Below, piece by piece: positions 15,906 to 25,462 of a stretch of 64,000 nt of DNA (position 1 is the first letter of the stretch; each line of letters begins with the position of its first letter). The DNA is taken from assembly GCF_001691415.1 (NCBI RefSeq), contig NZ_LRRR01000001.1, positions 310,001-374,000 on the forward strand, written 5' to 3'. A model generated the notes under the pieces. The model worked only from the letters and a program-made list of their open reading frames with translations. It did not search any database and was not told the origin of the DNA. The translations under genes and the position numbers were made by a program. This stretch comes from Pararhodobacter sp. CCB-MM2. GTDB lineage: Bacteria > Pseudomonadota > Alphaproteobacteria > Rhodobacterales > Rhodobacteraceae.

Positions 15906-16985
15906 TCACTTGAAGTGCTTGGCAAGCTTCAGCCCTTGCCCCTGATAGTTCGAGGCAATGCCCGCGCCATACAGGCGATCCGGCACCTCGGCCATCCGCT
16001 CATAGACCAGACGGCCGACAATCTGCCCGTGCTCCAGCACGAAGGGGGCCTCGTGGCAGCGGACCTCCAGCACGCCCCGCGCGCCGACACCATCCGCCGC
16101 CGCATGGCCGAAACCGGGATCGAAGAAGCCGGCGTAATGTACCCGGAACTCGCCAACCATCGCCAGGAACGGTGCCATTTCAGCGGCATAGCCGGGCGGG
16201 ATGCAGACGGCCTCACGGCTCACGAGGATGTAGAAGGCGCCGGGATCGAGGATCAGCTGGCCATTGCGGCTGTGCAGCTCTTCCCAGAAATCGGCCGGGT
16301 CATAGGCGCCGATCCGGTCGAGGTCGATGACCCCGGCATGCGGCTTGGCGCGGTAGCCGACAAGATCGCCCTCCGCCGGCTTAAGATCGACCGAGAAGCC
16401 CAACCCCTCGGAAATCACCGCGGTGCCACTGACCAGCGGCGTCTCGGCATTGAGGGCCTTAAGCTCGGCATCGGTCAGCACGGCCTGACCCTGACGCAGG
16501 CGCAGCTGGTTCAGCCGCATGCCTGGACGGACCAGCACCGAGAACGAACGCGGGCAGATCTCGGCATAGAGCTTGCCGGTGTAACCCGCGGGGATTCGGT
16601 CGAATTCGACGCCCTCATCGGTGATGACCCGGACCAGCAGATCGAGGCGCCCCGTTGAGGATTTCGCATTGGTGACGGCGCTGATCGTCTCGGGCAGGGC
16701 CAGACGTTCGGCCAGCTCGACGACATAGACGCAGCCCTTTTCCAGCACCACACCCTCGGTGATGGCGAAGCGGTGCATCTCGAACTCGAACAGACGCTCG
16801 GCCACGCTGCGCCCCTTGCCGGGCAGGAACGAGGCGCGCAGGCGCACGGCCATGGTCCCCAACCGCAGGTCGAGGCTTGCCGGTTGCACCTGATCGGGCA
16901 GGATGGCGGGTTCCGCGGCCAGCACGGACTGATCGATCAGCGCGCGCAGGGCTTGCGAGGGCAGGACGCCGGGTTGTTGGGTCAT
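15906..16985 (-). CDS. dcd: 2'-deoxycytidine 5'-triphosphate deaminase, long form
   Basis: 359 residues, about twice the length of E. coli Dcd, consisting of two related dUTPase-fold halves as in the alphaproteobacterial family (DCD_N and DCD_C). The first half carries TNAKSSTGRLDLLVRVITD (about 108-126) and the second FFDPGFGHAA and LEVRCHEAPF. It converts dCTP to dUTP for thymidylate synthesis. The CAGGAGGC before the ATG supports this start. It is isolated: convergent with the TDT gene and followed upstream by the tRNA-Pro terminator. Confidence 0.92.
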   Translation of the reverse strand: MTQQPGVLPSQALRALIDQSVLAAEPAILPDQVQPASLDLRLGTMAVRLRASFLPGKGRSVAERLFEFEMHRFAITEGVVLEKGCVYVVELAERLALPETISAVTNAKSSTGRLDLLVRVITDEGVEFDRIPAGYTGKLYAEICPRSFSVLVRPGMRLNQLRLRQGQAVLTDAELKALNAETPLVSGTAVISEGLGFSVDLKPAEGDLVGYRAKPHAGVIDLDRIGAYDPADFWEELHSRNGQLILDPGAFYILVSREAVCIPPGYAAEMAPFLAMVGEFRVHYAGFFDPGFGHAAADGVGARGVLEVRCHEAPFVLEHGQIVGRLVYERMAEVPDRLYGAGIASNYQGQGLKLAKHFK

Positions 16986-17003
16986 GTCATGCCTCCTGAT
17001 ACG

Positions 17004-17040
17004 AAAACCGCCCGCAGCCGAAAGGCTACGGGCGGGTTTA
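17004..17040 (-). terminator. Terminator after tRNA-Pro
   Basis: On the minus strand AAACCCGCCCG, AGCC, TTTC loop, GGCT and CGGGCGGTTTT form a long stem of about 15 pairs ending in four T, directly 3' of the tRNA. Confidence 0.8.
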
Positions 17041-17042
17041 AA

Positions 17043-17120
17043 TGGTCGGGCTGGCGAGATTCGAACTCACGACCTTCCGTCCCCCAGACGGACGCGCTAA
17101 CCAGACTGCGCCACAGCCCG
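17043..17120 (-). tRNA. tRNA-Pro (anticodon GGG)
   Basis: Minus-strand cloverleaf: acceptor CGGGCTG pairs with CAGCCCG, D-arm GCGC/GCGC, anticodon stem TCCGT/ACGGA with loop CTGGGGG (anticodon GGG at positions 34-36), T-arm GTGAG-TTCGAAT-CTCGC. The 3' CCA is encoded (positions 17043-17045). It reads codons CCC and CCU. Its own terminator follows. Confidence 0.96.
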
Positions 17121-17226
17121 ACGAGGGGACTTCTACCCTTTTTGACGGCGGGGGCAAGCGACAAAATGCACCTCGATGCCGGAAAAATTCCCATCGCCGC
17201 CAAGGCGCTGCGAAGGGCCGGACGGG

Positions 17227-18126
17227 TTACCAGCGCCCCGCGCCCGAGGCTTCGGACATGCGTTCCAGAAGGGTGTCGATGCGCCGTGCCAGCAAGGCCA
17301 CACGGTCCCGGCGCGGGCCCAAACCACCCCGCGGCAGGCCGCGCAGATGGCGCGCCAGCATCGCCCGGTCCGAGGCCGAAAGGCTCATCTCGTCCTCAAG
17401 CGGTTCCGGATCGGTCGTCAGCTCGGCGGCAGCGACCTCGTGCGATTCGGGCTCGGGGCTGCGGGCCACGCGGTCCGGCATCACATCGGCCATAACCTCC
17501 GGAGATTCGTCGAGAACTTCGGCCGGCTCGCGCTCGTCTTCCAGCTCGGTCCCGGCGGGCGGGGCCTCGGCGGCCTCGGTCACGGGCTCGAACGCCAGAT
17601 CAAGGGGCAGGGTGGGCGCGTCGTCCATGTCGGCTTGCGCTGCGACTTGGTCATCCAGCGCATCGTCGTAGGCATCGGTCTCGGGCGCGGAAAGCGGCTC
17701 CTCGACCGGGATCGTCGCGGGGGCCGGGATCGGTTCGTCCGCGTCCTCAATGGCGTCGACAGGAGGCTCGGCGCGGCGCACGGGGTCGGGCAGGGACACG
17801 ACGACGCCGGTGTCGATCACCTCGACCTCGTCGGAATCCTCGGTCAATTCTGCGATCGGGCCGCCCAATGTGGCGACATGCTTCACGCCCTGCTCCTGCA
17901 GAACGCGCTGGACACCGCGGATGGTCAACCCCTGATCCTGCAGCAAGGTCTTGATACCATTGATCAAAGCCACGTCGTCGGGCCGGTAGTAACGCCGCCC
18001 GCCCGCCCGCTTCACGGGTCTGATCTGGTAGAACTTGCTCTCCCAGAACCGCAGCACATGGGCCGGGGTGTCCAGGATGTCAGCCACTTCGCTGATCGTG
18101 CGAAAGGCGTCAGGGGCCTTTTTCAT
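17227..18126 (-). CDS. MerR-family regulator with long acidic tail
   Basis: 299 residues. Residues about 8-78 are a MerR winged-helix domain ([20 protein letters not shown], then [14 protein letters not shown]). From about 95 to 260 the protein is very rich in Asp, Glu, Ala and Pro with no effector-binding domain recognised, and it ends in a basic helix ([20 protein letters not shown]). This gene type directly follows ihfA in many alphaproteobacteria, as here with a 14-base gap. The ligand and targets are unknown. The ATG at 18126 is preferred to the GTG just before it. Confidence 0.85.
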   Translation of the reverse strand: MKKAPDAFRTISEVADILDTPAHVLRFWESKFYQIRPVKRAGGRRYYRPDDVALINGIKTLLQDQGLTIRGVQRVLQEQGVKHVATLGGPIAELTEDSDEVEVIDTGVVVSLPDPVRRAEPPVDAIEDADEPIPAPATIPVEEPLSAPETDAYDDALDDQVAAQADMDDAPTLPLDLAFEPVTEAAEAPPAGTELEDEREPAEVLDESPEVMADVMPDRVARSPEPESHEVAAAELTTDPEPLEDEMSLSASDRAMLARHLRGLPRGGLGPRRDRVALLARRIDTLLERMSEASGAGRW

Positions 18127-18140
18127 CACTCAGGCCTTGA

Positions 18141-18455
18141 TCACGCCTTGCCGTCGCGCAGGTTGCCGCGCGAGACACGCTCTTTCATCAGATGCGAGGG
18201 GCGGAAGGACAGCACGCGGCGCGGGCTGATCGGCACTTCCTCGCCGGTTTTCGGGTTGCGGCCCAGACGTTCCGCCTTGGCGCGGACGCTGAAGGTGCCG
18301 AAGGACGAGATCTTGACCTGCTCCCCCTCGACGAGGGCATCGGACATGTACTGGATCACCGATTCCACCAGCGCCGCGGATTCATTGCGCGACAGGCCGA
18401 CCTCGCGGAATACTGCCTCGCTCAGGTCCATCCGCGTCAAAGTCTTGCTGCTCAT
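18141..18455 (-). CDS. ihfA: Integration host factor subunit alpha
   Basis: 104 residues of the HU/IHF family. The start [16 protein letters not shown] and arm [11 protein letters not shown] (about 63-73) with RRVLSFRPS are specific for the alpha subunit. With IhfB it bends DNA at promoters and recombination sites. GGAGGGG lies 7 bases before the ATG. It is upstream of merR and downstream of fabH on the same strand. Confidence 0.95.
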   Translation of the reverse strand: MSSKTLTRMDLSEAVFREVGLSRNESAALVESVIQYMSDALVEGEQVKISSFGTFSVRAKAERLGRNPKTGEEVPISPRRVLSFRPSHLMKERVSRGNLRDGKA

Positions 18456-18578
18456 CACAACCCCTCCGGAAAAATGACTGTCTGCAACAGAAGTCGTCAG
18501 AGGATGCGGCAAGAAATTTATGCTGTCAACACCGGGGTTTGCAGCCCGTTGTTTGTGCAGAGCGTGAAAGCTGCGACG

Positions 18579-18596
18579 TAAGCGGGGGCCCGCTTA
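18579..18596 (-). other. Hairpin spanning the fabH stop codon
   Basis: TAAGCGGG and CCCGCTTA form an inverted repeat that includes the fabH TAA. No T-run follows, so it is not a classical terminator; it may protect or weaken read-through between fabH and ihfA. Confidence 0.4.
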
Positions 18597-19580
18597 CCAG
18601 CGCAGCACCACGGCACCCCAGGCCAGACCGCCGCCAATGGCCTCGGTCACGACCAGATCGCCGCGCTTCAGCTTGCCCTCGGCCGCACCGACGGACAGCG
18701 CCAGCGGGATCGAGGCCGCCGAGGTATTGCCGTGGTCCTGCACCGTGACGATGACATTCTCCATCGGCAGGCCAAGCTTCTTCGCCGTGCCCTGGATGAT
18801 GCGGATGTTCGCCTGATGGGGGACGATCCAGTCCACCTTGTCGCCCGACAGACCGGCTTTCGCCAACGCGGTCTCGGCGGTGGCGGCCAGCTTCTCGACC
18901 GCGTGGCGGAACACCTGATTGCCCTGCATGCGCAGGTAACCGGCGGTGCCGGTGGTCGAGACGCCGCCATCGACATAGAGCAGGTCGCGGTGGCGGCCGT
19001 CCGAGTTCAGGTCGGTCGACAGGATACCCCGGTCGTCCGAGGTGCCCGCGCCCGGCTGAGCCTCGAGGATCAGCGCACCGGCGCCGTCGCCGAACAGCAC
19101 GCAGGTGCCGCGGTCGGTCCAGTCCATGATCCGGCTGAAGGTTTCTGCGCCGATAACCATGACCCGTTTTGCCTGACCCGAGACGATCAGCGCATTGGCA
19201 TTGGCCAGCGCGAAGACGAAGCCCGCACAGACCGCCTGCACGTCAAAGGCATAGGCCTTGGTCGCGCCGATCTGGTCCTGCACCATGGTGCCGACGGAGG
19301 GGAAGGTGAGGTCCGGGGTCGAGGTGGCGACGACGATGGCGTCCAGATCCTCGGCCGAGAGACCGGCATTGGCCAGCGCCGCACGGGCGGCATGGCTGGC
19401 GAGGTTCGAGGTGGTTTCCCCCTCGGCCGCGAAATGACGACGCTCGATGCCGGAGCGCGAGACGATCCATTCATGCGAGGTGTCGAGGGTCTTGGTGAAT
19501 TCCTCGTTCTCGACGACGCGCTCAGGCAGGTAATGACCGTGACCGATGACGACGGCCCGCGTCACGTTGTTCTGGCTCAT
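18594..19580 (-). CDS. fabH: Beta-ketoacyl-ACP synthase III
   Basis: 328 residues. It starts fatty acid synthesis by condensing acetyl-CoA with malonyl-ACP. Catalytic Cys118 is in VQAVCAGFVFA, the His in IVPHQANIRI and the Asn in DHGNTSAAS, the complete triad. The start codon overlaps the plsX stop by four bases (ATGA, 19577-19580). Part of the yceD-rpmF-plsX-fabH-ihfA cluster that links ribosomal and lipid synthesis in many bacteria. Confidence 0.97.
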   Translation of the reverse strand: MSQNNVTRAVVIGHGHYLPERVVENEEFTKTLDTSHEWIVSRSGIERRHFAAEGETTSNLASHAARAALANAGLSAEDLDAIVVATSTPDLTFPSVGTMVQDQIGATKAYAFDVQAVCAGFVFALANANALIVSGQAKRVMVIGAETFSRIMDWTDRGTCVLFGDGAGALILEAQPGAGTSDDRGILSTDLNSDGRHRDLLYVDGGVSTTGTAGYLRMQGNQVFRHAVEKLAATAETALAKAGLSGDKVDWIVPHQANIRIIQGTAKKLGLPMENVIVTVQDHGNTSAASIPLALSVGAAEGKLKRGDLVVTEAIGGGLAWGAVVLRW

Positions 19581-20692
19581 GCCGAATCTCCGATTGGGGC
19601 CGCATCCTGCGTCGTTTTCGCAGCGATCACAAGGCGTTCCGCCATGCGCCCCTGGTATCCCGATTGCGCCAGCTTGGCCGCAAGGCCGATCGCTGCCGCA
19701 ACCCCCATCGCATCGGCCGAACCATGCGACTTCACCACCGTCCCGTTCAGCCCGAGGAACACGCCCCCGTTGACCCGGCGCGGATCGATCCGCGTGCCCA
19801 GCCGCTTCAGCGCGCCACGGGCCAGAACGGCCCCCAGCATCGCCAGAGGGCCGGATTTGAACGACTCGCGCAGGAAATCGGAGATCAACTTGGCCGTGCC
19901 CTCGCCGGTCTTCAGGGCGATGTTGCCGGTGAAGCCATCGGTGACGATCACGTCGACACGGTCCGAGGGAATGTCCGAGCCTTCGACGAAGCCGACGAAT
20001 TCGTAGCGTCCGGTCTCTTCGTGCTTGGCGATCAGCTCATGGGCGGCCTTGATCTCGGCGCGGCCCTTATGTTCTTCGGTGCCGACATTGAGCAGGCCGA
20101 CGCGGGGCCGGGGCTCGCCGAAACCGTTGCGGAAATAGGTCACACCCATGATGGCATAGGCGAGGAGATCCTCGGCCTCGGCCTTCACGTCGGCGCCCAC
20201 GTCCAGCATGGTGTTGAAGCCGTGCCGCCCGCGCGCCGGCCAGAGGCAGGCGATGGCCGGGCGGTTCACGCCCTCCATCCGGCGCAATTGCAGCATCGAC
20301 ACGGCCATCAGCGCGCCGGTATTGCCGCAGCTGACGGCAGCATGCCCACGGCCATCCTTCAGCGCGGCAATCGTGGACCACATCGAGGTGTCCTTGCCGT
20401 GCCGCATGATATGGCTGGGTTTGTCATGCATGGTGACCACGCCATCGGCATGCGCCACGGACAAACGGCCCGCGAGCGCAGGCTCGCGAGCGATCAACGG
20501 CTCAAGCGCCGCCTTGTCCCCATGAAGAAGGATGTCGATCTGAGGATCGGCGCGCAGCGACTGCACGCATCCTTCGACAACCGCGGAGGGTCCGCGGTCG
20601 CCGCCCATGGCATCAACCGAGATGACGATACGGCCAGAGGCCGAACCGTTCACCGGCTCGCCGGCGTGCGGATGTTCCGTCGTGGAAGTCAT
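19577..20692 (-). CDS. plsX: Phosphate acyltransferase
   Basis: 371 residues. It makes acyl phosphate from acyl-ACP for phospholipid synthesis with PlsY. Family segments include VISVDAMGGDRGP near the N-terminus, GKDTSMW, SCGNTGALMA, MLDVGADV and VTDGFTGNIALKT. The first 20 residues are a variable extension. It overlaps fabH by four bases and begins 24 bases after rpmF. Confidence 0.96.
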   Translation of the reverse strand: MTSTTEHPHAGEPVNGSASGRIVISVDAMGGDRGPSAVVEGCVQSLRADPQIDILLHGDKAALEPLIAREPALAGRLSVAHADGVVTMHDKPSHIMRHGKDTSMWSTIAALKDGRGHAAVSCGNTGALMAVSMLQLRRMEGVNRPAIACLWPARGRHGFNTMLDVGADVKAEAEDLLAYAIMGVTYFRNGFGEPRPRVGLLNVGTEEHKGRAEIKAAHELIAKHEETGRYEFVGFVEGSDIPSDRVDVIVTDGFTGNIALKTGEGTAKLISDFLRESFKSGPLAMLGAVLARGALKRLGTRIDPRRVNGGVFLGLNGTVVKSHGSADAMGVAAAIGLAAKLAQSGYQGRMAERLVIAAKTTQDAAPIGDSA

Positions 20693-20716
20693 CTAGGCGC
20701 CGCCGGTCGGAACCGT

Positions 20717-20920
20717 TCAGGCCGCGTCGTCTTCCAGATCGACTTCGGCCTTCACGACGACTTCACGGTTGTCGTAGTGGCCGCAGGACGGGCACACGTG
20801 GTGCGGGCGCTTCAGCTCACCGCAGCTGGTGCATTCATTCGGGTTGCCGGCAACCAGGGCGTCGTGCGAACGACGCATGTTGCGACGGCTACGGGTCACG
20901 CGGTTCTGTTGAACGGCCAT
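20717..20920 (-). CDS. rpmF: 50S ribosomal protein L32
   Basis: 67 residues beginning [19 protein letters not shown], with two CxxC pairs (CTSC and CPSC), so a zinc-binding form of L32. AGAGG precedes the ATG. It sits between the yceD-type gene and plsX, the conserved order. Confidence 0.97.
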   Translation of the reverse strand: MAVQQNRVTRSRRNMRRSHDALVAGNPNECTSCGELKRPHHVCPSCGHYDNREVVVKAEVDLEDDAA

Positions 20921-21096
20921 GTCAACCTCTGCTCTTTTTCAGTGGGACCGTCCGGCGGCCCGGGTCATTGGAAACTCGTTGCGACGGGGCCTTACACTGC
21001 CGTGGCAGGCAAGGAAAGACCCATGTTGCATGAGGCGCGGAACATAGAAGGTTTTTGCCCATGCGCAAGGGGGTTTCTGGGCAAGAACGGGGTGAT

Positions 21097-21660
21097 TTAC
21101 GCCTCGTCTTCGGGCTTTGTCTTGAGCGCCGCCAGCGCGGCAAAGGGATTGGGCCGTTCGTCGACCATCTGGTCCTTGGCTGAGTCGGGCAGCTCGGCCC
21201 CGTCAGCGCGCGGATAGTCGGGCAGGGACAGCGCCAAGGCCTCGGCCATGACGACACCGGGGTCGATGATCGAGCCCAGTTCCTCGCGCGTGTCATCGTC
21301 GGGGATCTCGGTCTCGGCCTCGGTCGGGGTGTCCCAATCACGGACATAGACGCGCAGGACGGGCGTATCGATGCGGGTCGTCACGGGTTCCGCCGTCACC
21401 ACGCAATCCTGCACGACCGTGGCGCCCAGAACGCCGTCGAGCCGCCAGTCATGCTTGCCCTCGGCCCGGATCGTGCCCCGGAAGTCCAGCTTGCGGATCT
21501 TGGGAATCGACAGCTCTTGGGCGAGGGCCGCGCGCGCTTCGGGCGTGGGGGTGAGGTGAAAACGCGTCACCACCTTGTTGGACAGCTCCCGCAGCCGCAG
21601 GGGCAGGGCGGTCGTGTCGGTTTCGCGCAGCGGGCCGGTCTCGGCGCTGGGTTCGGTCAT
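21097..21660 (-). CDS. yceD: YceD/DUF177 family protein
   Basis: 187 residues of the DUF177 family (PF02620) found upstream of rpmF and implicated in 23S rRNA maturation in other organisms. Conserved segments include VQDCVVTAEPVTTRID near the centre and DPGVVMAEALALSLPDYPR towards the end. The start at 21660 has AAGGAG six bases upstream, excluding a longer frame to 21750. It is divergent from bamE. Confidence 0.88.
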   Translation of the reverse strand: MTEPSAETGPLRETDTTALPLRLRELSNKVVTRFHLTPTPEARAALAQELSIPKIRKLDFRGTIRAEGKHDWRLDGVLGATVVQDCVVTAEPVTTRIDTPVLRVYVRDWDTPTEAETEIPDDDTREELGSIIDPGVVMAEALALSLPDYPRADGAELPDSAKDQMVDERPNPFAALAALKTKPEDEA

Positions 21661-21726
21661 GGAAGCTCCTTTCGGGGCGCAGATCGTCTCGGTCTTATCG
21701 GGGCAGGCTTGCACGCTTGCGCGAGC

Positions 21727-21800
21727 GGAACCCTTGGGACGTGGTTCCATTCTTGAACCCCGGTTCTGCTTTTAGTACTCCCATCAGGGTACGGGGTTCC
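21727..21800. promoter_or_regulatory. Array of GGTTC/GAACC boxes in the yceD-bamE interval
   Basis: GGAACC (21727), GGTTCC (21743), GAACC (21755), GGTTC (21762) and GGTTCC (21795) lie in 74 bases. GAACCCCGGTTC (21755-21766) is a perfect inverted repeat, and GGTTCCATTCTTGAACC overlaps it. The spacing suggests a regulator site; no known consensus is claimed. Confidence 0.35.
21753..21781 (+). promoter_or_regulatory. Probable bamE promoter
   Basis: TTGAAC (21753-21758), a 17-base spacer and TACTCC (21776-21781), about 75 bases before the bamE ATG. The -35 overlaps the GAACC/GGTTC inverted repeat. Confidence 0.4.
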
Positions 21801-21856
21801 AGACCCTGAAAGCCGCCCGAAGCGGCGGAATGCGGAAGCAGGAGGCTTTGATCGGC

Positions 21857-22324
21857 ATGACGGACCACATGACGCGCCAGCGCGGTCGCCTATCGGGGCG
21901 TTTTATCCTTGGATCGCTGATGGCCCTGTCGATCGGCCTCGCGGCCTGTTCGCCCATTCGGCAGTTCCATGGCTACGCGCCGTCGGACGAGGATCTCTCC
22001 GAGATCGTCGTGGGTCAGGACACCCGCGAAACCGTGGCCGAAAAGGTTGGTCGTCCGGGCATGGGCGGCGTGATGGAAGGGTCGGACTGGTTCTACGTGC
22101 AGTCGGACTGGGTCAACCGCGGCTGGCGTGCTCCTGAGGAGGTCGACCGTCAGGTCGTGGCGATCAGCTTCGACGGCCGGGACCGGGTCACGAATATCGA
22201 ACGCTTCGGCTTGGAAGATGGCCAGGTCGTCTCGCTCTCGCGCCGGGTGACGGATAGCGGGCCGCGGCCGTCCCTGCTGTCGCAGGTGCTCAGCGTCTTG
22301 GGCAATTTCGCGCCCGGCCTGTAA
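21857..22324 (+). CDS. bamE: Outer membrane assembly lipoprotein BamE
   Basis: 155 residues with a lipoprotein signal: MALSIGLAAC places the lipidated Cys at 31. The mature part is the SmpA/OmlA fold (SEIVVGQDTRETVAEKVGRP, then WFYVQSDW), the BamE component of the beta-barrel assembly machine. AGGAGG lies 11 bases before this ATG; alternative ATGs at 21830 and 21869 exist. It is followed 7 bases later by an acyltransferase gene. Confidence 0.9.
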   Translation: MTDHMTRQRGRLSGRFILGSLMALSIGLAACSPIRQFHGYAPSDEDLSEIVVGQDTRETVAEKVGRPGMGGVMEGSDWFYVQSDWVNRGWRAPEEVDRQVVAISFDGRDRVTNIERFGLEDGQVVSLSRRVTDSGPRPSLLSQVLSVLGNFAPGL

Positions 22325-22331
22325 CGCCGAC

Positions 22332-23081
22332 ATGGCCCTGCAACACGAATCGCTGTTCGGCGCGCCGATCCGGGTGGGTGGGCGCGTCGTGCGTTTGGCG
22401 GGTCTGTCAGACGTCGACGGGGTGATGGCCCTGCGGTCGCGTGCGTTTCGCGCCGGGGCCGAGGATCGCGACGACTTCGACGCCGACAGTCTGCACCTGT
22501 GGGTCGGCCCCGAGGACGGATCGGCCCCCGAAGCCACGTTGCGCCTGCGTCGTCATGCGAGTGGCCCCGCGCTGCTGGCCGGCTATGCGGCCGGGCTCTA
22601 TGACCTCGCCGCCATGGCGCAGGCCGGCGGCGAGACGCTGGAACTCGGCCGTCTGTGCACGGAACCCGGCGCCGGTGACGCGGACCTGTTGCGCCTCCTG
22701 TGGGCCGGCGTGGCGCGGCTGGCCTTGCAGACCGGGGCGGCGCGATTGATCGGCTGCACCTCGTTCTCCGGCACCGATGTCATGGCGCTGGATCCCGCTT
22801 GGGCCTATCTGAGTGCCCGGCACCAGCCGCCCGAGGCGCTGAGTCCCGGCCGGAAGGCGCCCGAAACCCACGGCTTCGACCGCGTTCAGGGCGAGGCCAG
22901 CGTCGAGGGGCAGGCCATGCTGCCGCCCTTGCTGCGGGCGTATCTCTCGATGGGGGGCTGGGTCTCGGATCACGCGGTGGTCGACCGGGATCTGAACACC
23001 TGCCACGTCTTTACCTGCGTCGAGATCGACAAGATGCCGCCCGCCCGCCGGCGCGTCATGGCCCAGATGGCGGGGATGTAG
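22332..23081 (+). CDS. OlsB-like GNAT acyltransferase
   Basis: 249 residues of the Acetyltransf_5 (OlsB/hemolysin-like) family. Segments typical of acyl-ACP-dependent N-acyltransferases are visible: ADSLHLWVG for the beginning of the fold, LELGRLCTEP in the core, then LPPLLRAYLSMGGWVSDHAVVDRD towards the end. A second, more canonical OlsB lies at 40264-41058 beside a PlsC-type gene. This paralogue may acylate another amine or be redundant. It is coupled closely to bamE. Confidence 0.82.
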   Translation: MALQHESLFGAPIRVGGRVVRLAGLSDVDGVMALRSRAFRAGAEDRDDFDADSLHLWVGPEDGSAPEATLRLRRHASGPALLAGYAAGLYDLAAMAQAGGETLELGRLCTEPGAGDADLLRLLWAGVARLALQTGAARLIGCTSFSGTDVMALDPAWAYLSARHQPPEALSPGRKAPETHGFDRVQGEASVEGQAMLPPLLRAYLSMGGWVSDHAVVDRDLNTCHVFTCVEIDKMPPARRRVMAQMAGM

Positions 23082-23255
23082 GTCAGTCTGGCTCTTTTCG
23101 CCGCTGCGGCCCTTGCGCGGCAGGTCCGAACGCGGTAATGGGCGCGCACTTCACAGGCGGGGTCGGGCCCTGCGGGGAGACATCCCGCAACGGTCCACCG
23201 GTTGGGCATCTGCCCGAAAACCCCGTTCCAGGCGTAAACCGGAAAGGACACCGAC

Positions 23256-24023
23256 ATGGCGCTTCCCGAATTCTCCATGCGTCAGCTGCTTGAAGCTGGC
23301 GTGCACTACGGCCACCAGACCCAGCGCTGGAACCCCCGTATGGCCCCGTATATCTACGGGGACCGCAATGGTATCCACATCGTCGACCTGACCCAGACCG
23401 TCCCGATGCTGGACCAGGCTCTGAAGGTCATCCGTGACACCGTGTCCAAGGGCGGCCGCGTGCTGTTCGTCGGCACCAAGCGTCAGGCTGCCAAGCAAGT
23501 CGCCGAAGCCGCTGAGAAATGCGCTCAGTACTACATGAACCACCGCTGGCTCGGTGGCACGCTGACCAACTGGAAAACCGTTTCCCAGTCGATCCAGCGT
23601 CTGAAGAACATCGACGAGGTCATGGAGCGCGGCGCTGCCGGCCTGACCAAGAAAGAGCGTCTCCAGATGGAGCGCGAGCAAACCAAACTGCAAGCCTCGC
23701 TGGGCGGTATCGCCGAGATGGGCGGTCTGCCGGATCTGCTGTTCGTGATCGACGTGAACAAAGAAGACCTGGCCATCCTGGAAGCCAAGAAACTGGGCAT
23801 CCCGGTCGTCGCCGTTGTCGACACCAACTGCTCGCCGGAAGGCGTGGACTACATCATCCCGGGCAACGATGACGCCTCGCGCGCCATCGCCCTGTACTGC
23901 GACCTGGTGGCCCGCGCCGCGATCGACGGCATGTCGGCGCAGCTGGGTGCGGCTGGCGTGGACCTCGGCGAGCTGGAAGAAGCTCCGGCCGAAGAAACTG
24001 TTTCGGAAGACGCCGACGCCTGA
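23256..24023 (+). CDS. rpsB: 30S ribosomal protein S2
   Basis: 255 residues: [20 protein letters not shown] is the standard S2 start, followed by [13 protein letters not shown] and [12 protein letters not shown]. The acidic tail ([15 protein letters not shown]) is usual in alphaproteobacteria. GGAAAGGA precedes the ATG. tsf follows after 94 bases, the conserved rpsB-tsf order. Confidence 0.98.
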   Translation: MALPEFSMRQLLEAGVHYGHQTQRWNPRMAPYIYGDRNGIHIVDLTQTVPMLDQALKVIRDTVSKGGRVLFVGTKRQAAKQVAEAAEKCAQYYMNHRWLGGTLTNWKTVSQSIQRLKNIDEVMERGAAGLTKKERLQMEREQTKLQASLGGIAEMGGLPDLLFVIDVNKEDLAILEAKKLGIPVVAVVDTNCSPEGVDYIIPGNDDASRAIALYCDLVARAAIDGMSAQLGAAGVDLGELEEAPAEETVSEDADA

Positions 24024-24117
24024 TCGTCACGCAGGCCCGCTATCCGGGGGCCGCTGACACAGGAGTGACATCGGGCAGGGGCAACCCTGCCCGCATCCCA
24101 ATCAAGGAGACAGGATC

Positions 24118-25026
24118 ATGGCGATTACCGCTGCGATGGTGAAAGAACTGCGCGAGATGTCGGGCGCGGGCATGATGGACGCCAAGAAGGCGCTCGTCGA
24201 AACCGACGGCAACATGGGAGCCGCCATCGACTGGCTGCGCACCAAGGGTCTGGCGAGCGCTGCGAAGAAATCGGACCGCGTTGCGGCCGAGGGCCTCGTG
24301 GGGGTTGCCGTTGACGGTGGCCGCGGCGTCGCGATCGAGATCAACTCGGAAACCGACTTCGTTGCCAAGAACGAAGACTTCCAGAACCTGGTCCGCGAAG
24401 TTGCCAAGGTCGCTCTGCAGACCGGCGAGTCGGTCGAGGTCGTCAAGGCTGCTGACCTGAACGGCGAGACCGTCGAGAACGTCATCAAAGGCGCCATCGC
24501 CCGTATCGGCGAGAACATGACCTTCCGCCGCATGCATGTGCTCGAAGGCGAGACCGTTGTGACCTACGTGCACAACGCCGCCACCGACGGCATGGGCAAG
24601 ATCGGCGTGCTGGTTGCGCTGAACGGCCCGGCTGACAAGGCTCAGGAAATCGGCAAGCAGTTCGCGATGCACATCGCTGCAACCTCGCCGCTGTCGCTGT
24701 CGGAAGCCACCATGGACCCGGCCGTCGTCGAGAAGGAGCTCTCGATCCAGACCGCGAAAGCGATGGAAGAGAACGCCACCGCCGCCAAGCCGAAGCCCGA
24801 GCAGGTGATCCACAACAACATCATCCCGGGCCGGATGAAGAAATTCCTCGCCGAGAACACGCTTCTGGGCCAGGCCTTCGTGATCAACCCCGACCTGACC
24901 GTTGAGCAAGCGGCCAAGGAAGCAGGCGTTGAGATCACCGGCTTCGCCCGCGTCGCCGTTGGCGAAGGCGTGGAGAAGAAGGAAGAGGACTTCGCGGCCG
25001 AGGTCGCCAAGACCCTCGCCGGCTGA
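24118..25026 (+). CDS. tsf: Elongation factor Ts
   Basis: 302 residues. It is the nucleotide exchange factor of EF-Tu. The UBA-like N-terminus reads [19 protein letters not shown], followed by [14 protein letters not shown] and the two dimerisation subdomains. AAGGAGACAG precedes the ATG. It ends at a strong terminator. Confidence 0.98.
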   Translation: MAITAAMVKELREMSGAGMMDAKKALVETDGNMGAAIDWLRTKGLASAAKKSDRVAAEGLVGVAVDGGRGVAIEINSETDFVAKNEDFQNLVREVAKVALQTGESVEVVKAADLNGETVENVIKGAIARIGENMTFRRMHVLEGETVVTYVHNAATDGMGKIGVLVALNGPADKAQEIGKQFAMHIAATSPLSLSEATMDPAVVEKELSIQTAKAMEENATAAKPKPEQVIHNNIIPGRMKKFLAENTLLGQAFVINPDLTVEQAAKEAGVEITGFARVAVGEGVEKKEEDFAAEVAKTLAG

Positions 25027-25047
25027 TCCGGGGCTTATCTGATGTCG

Positions 25048-25078
25048 AAAAGGGCGGTGCGAAAGCGCCGCCCTTTTT
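25048..25078 (+). terminator. Intrinsic terminator of rpsB-tsf
   Basis: AAAAGGGCGG, GC, GAAA loop, GC, CCGCCCTTTTT; about 13 pairs and five T, starting 22 bases after the tsf stop. Confidence 0.9.
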
Positions 25079-25462
25079 GCATGCGCGGTGCCGGCGCGCA
25101 GCTTAAGGATCTTTGCAAATTGCATGGCCTTTTGCAAATATGCACTTGACAGGTATCAAGGCGCTTGCCCGAAACCGATTCGTCAACAGGGCATGCGGGC
25201 TATCCAACCGGCGAATTTCAAGCCGCGCATCATTCCTATCGCGCATGATTTTGAACCAAGCGTTCGAGTTTAAGGCAAACTGCAGAGATTCTGCTAATCT
25301 GCCTTCCCTCATAAGTATCGAGAAGTTTTAAGGAATTTCCGGCCAACTGGAATCTGGGCCGATGGTTGCCGAATCTGCGCTGCGAAATGAGAGTGCTACG
25401 CTCGACAATCGGGGCGTTTTCGGCCAGCAATAGGTATTCTTTAAAGGCGATCGAGCATCCGG
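25079..25462. other. Non-coding region upstream of the LuxR-type gene
   Basis: About 380 bases with lower GC than the flanks and no convincing gene. It contains the TTTGCAAAT direct repeats described separately. A TTGACA at 25146-25151 has no good -10 partner at 16-18 bases. No inverted repeat of lux-box form was found by eye. Confidence 0.5.
25112..25144 (+). promoter_or_regulatory. Direct repeats TTTGCAAATnTGCA
   Basis: TTTGCAAATTGCA (25112-25124) and TTTGCAAATATGCA (25131-25144) are two near-identical copies whose starts are 19 bases apart, about two helical turns, immediately before a TTGACA. This arrangement fits a regulator bound on one DNA face. Confidence 0.4.

Noticed and set aside
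22332-23081. Calling this gene a hemolysin
   Set aside because: Family databases sometimes use that name, but the sequence has the GNAT acyltransferase pattern of OlsB-like enzymes and no cytolytic feature.
25079-25462. lux box or luxI upstream of the LuxR-type gene
   Set aside because: No 18-20-base inverted repeat of lux-box type and no synthase-like reading frame were seen; only direct repeats are present.
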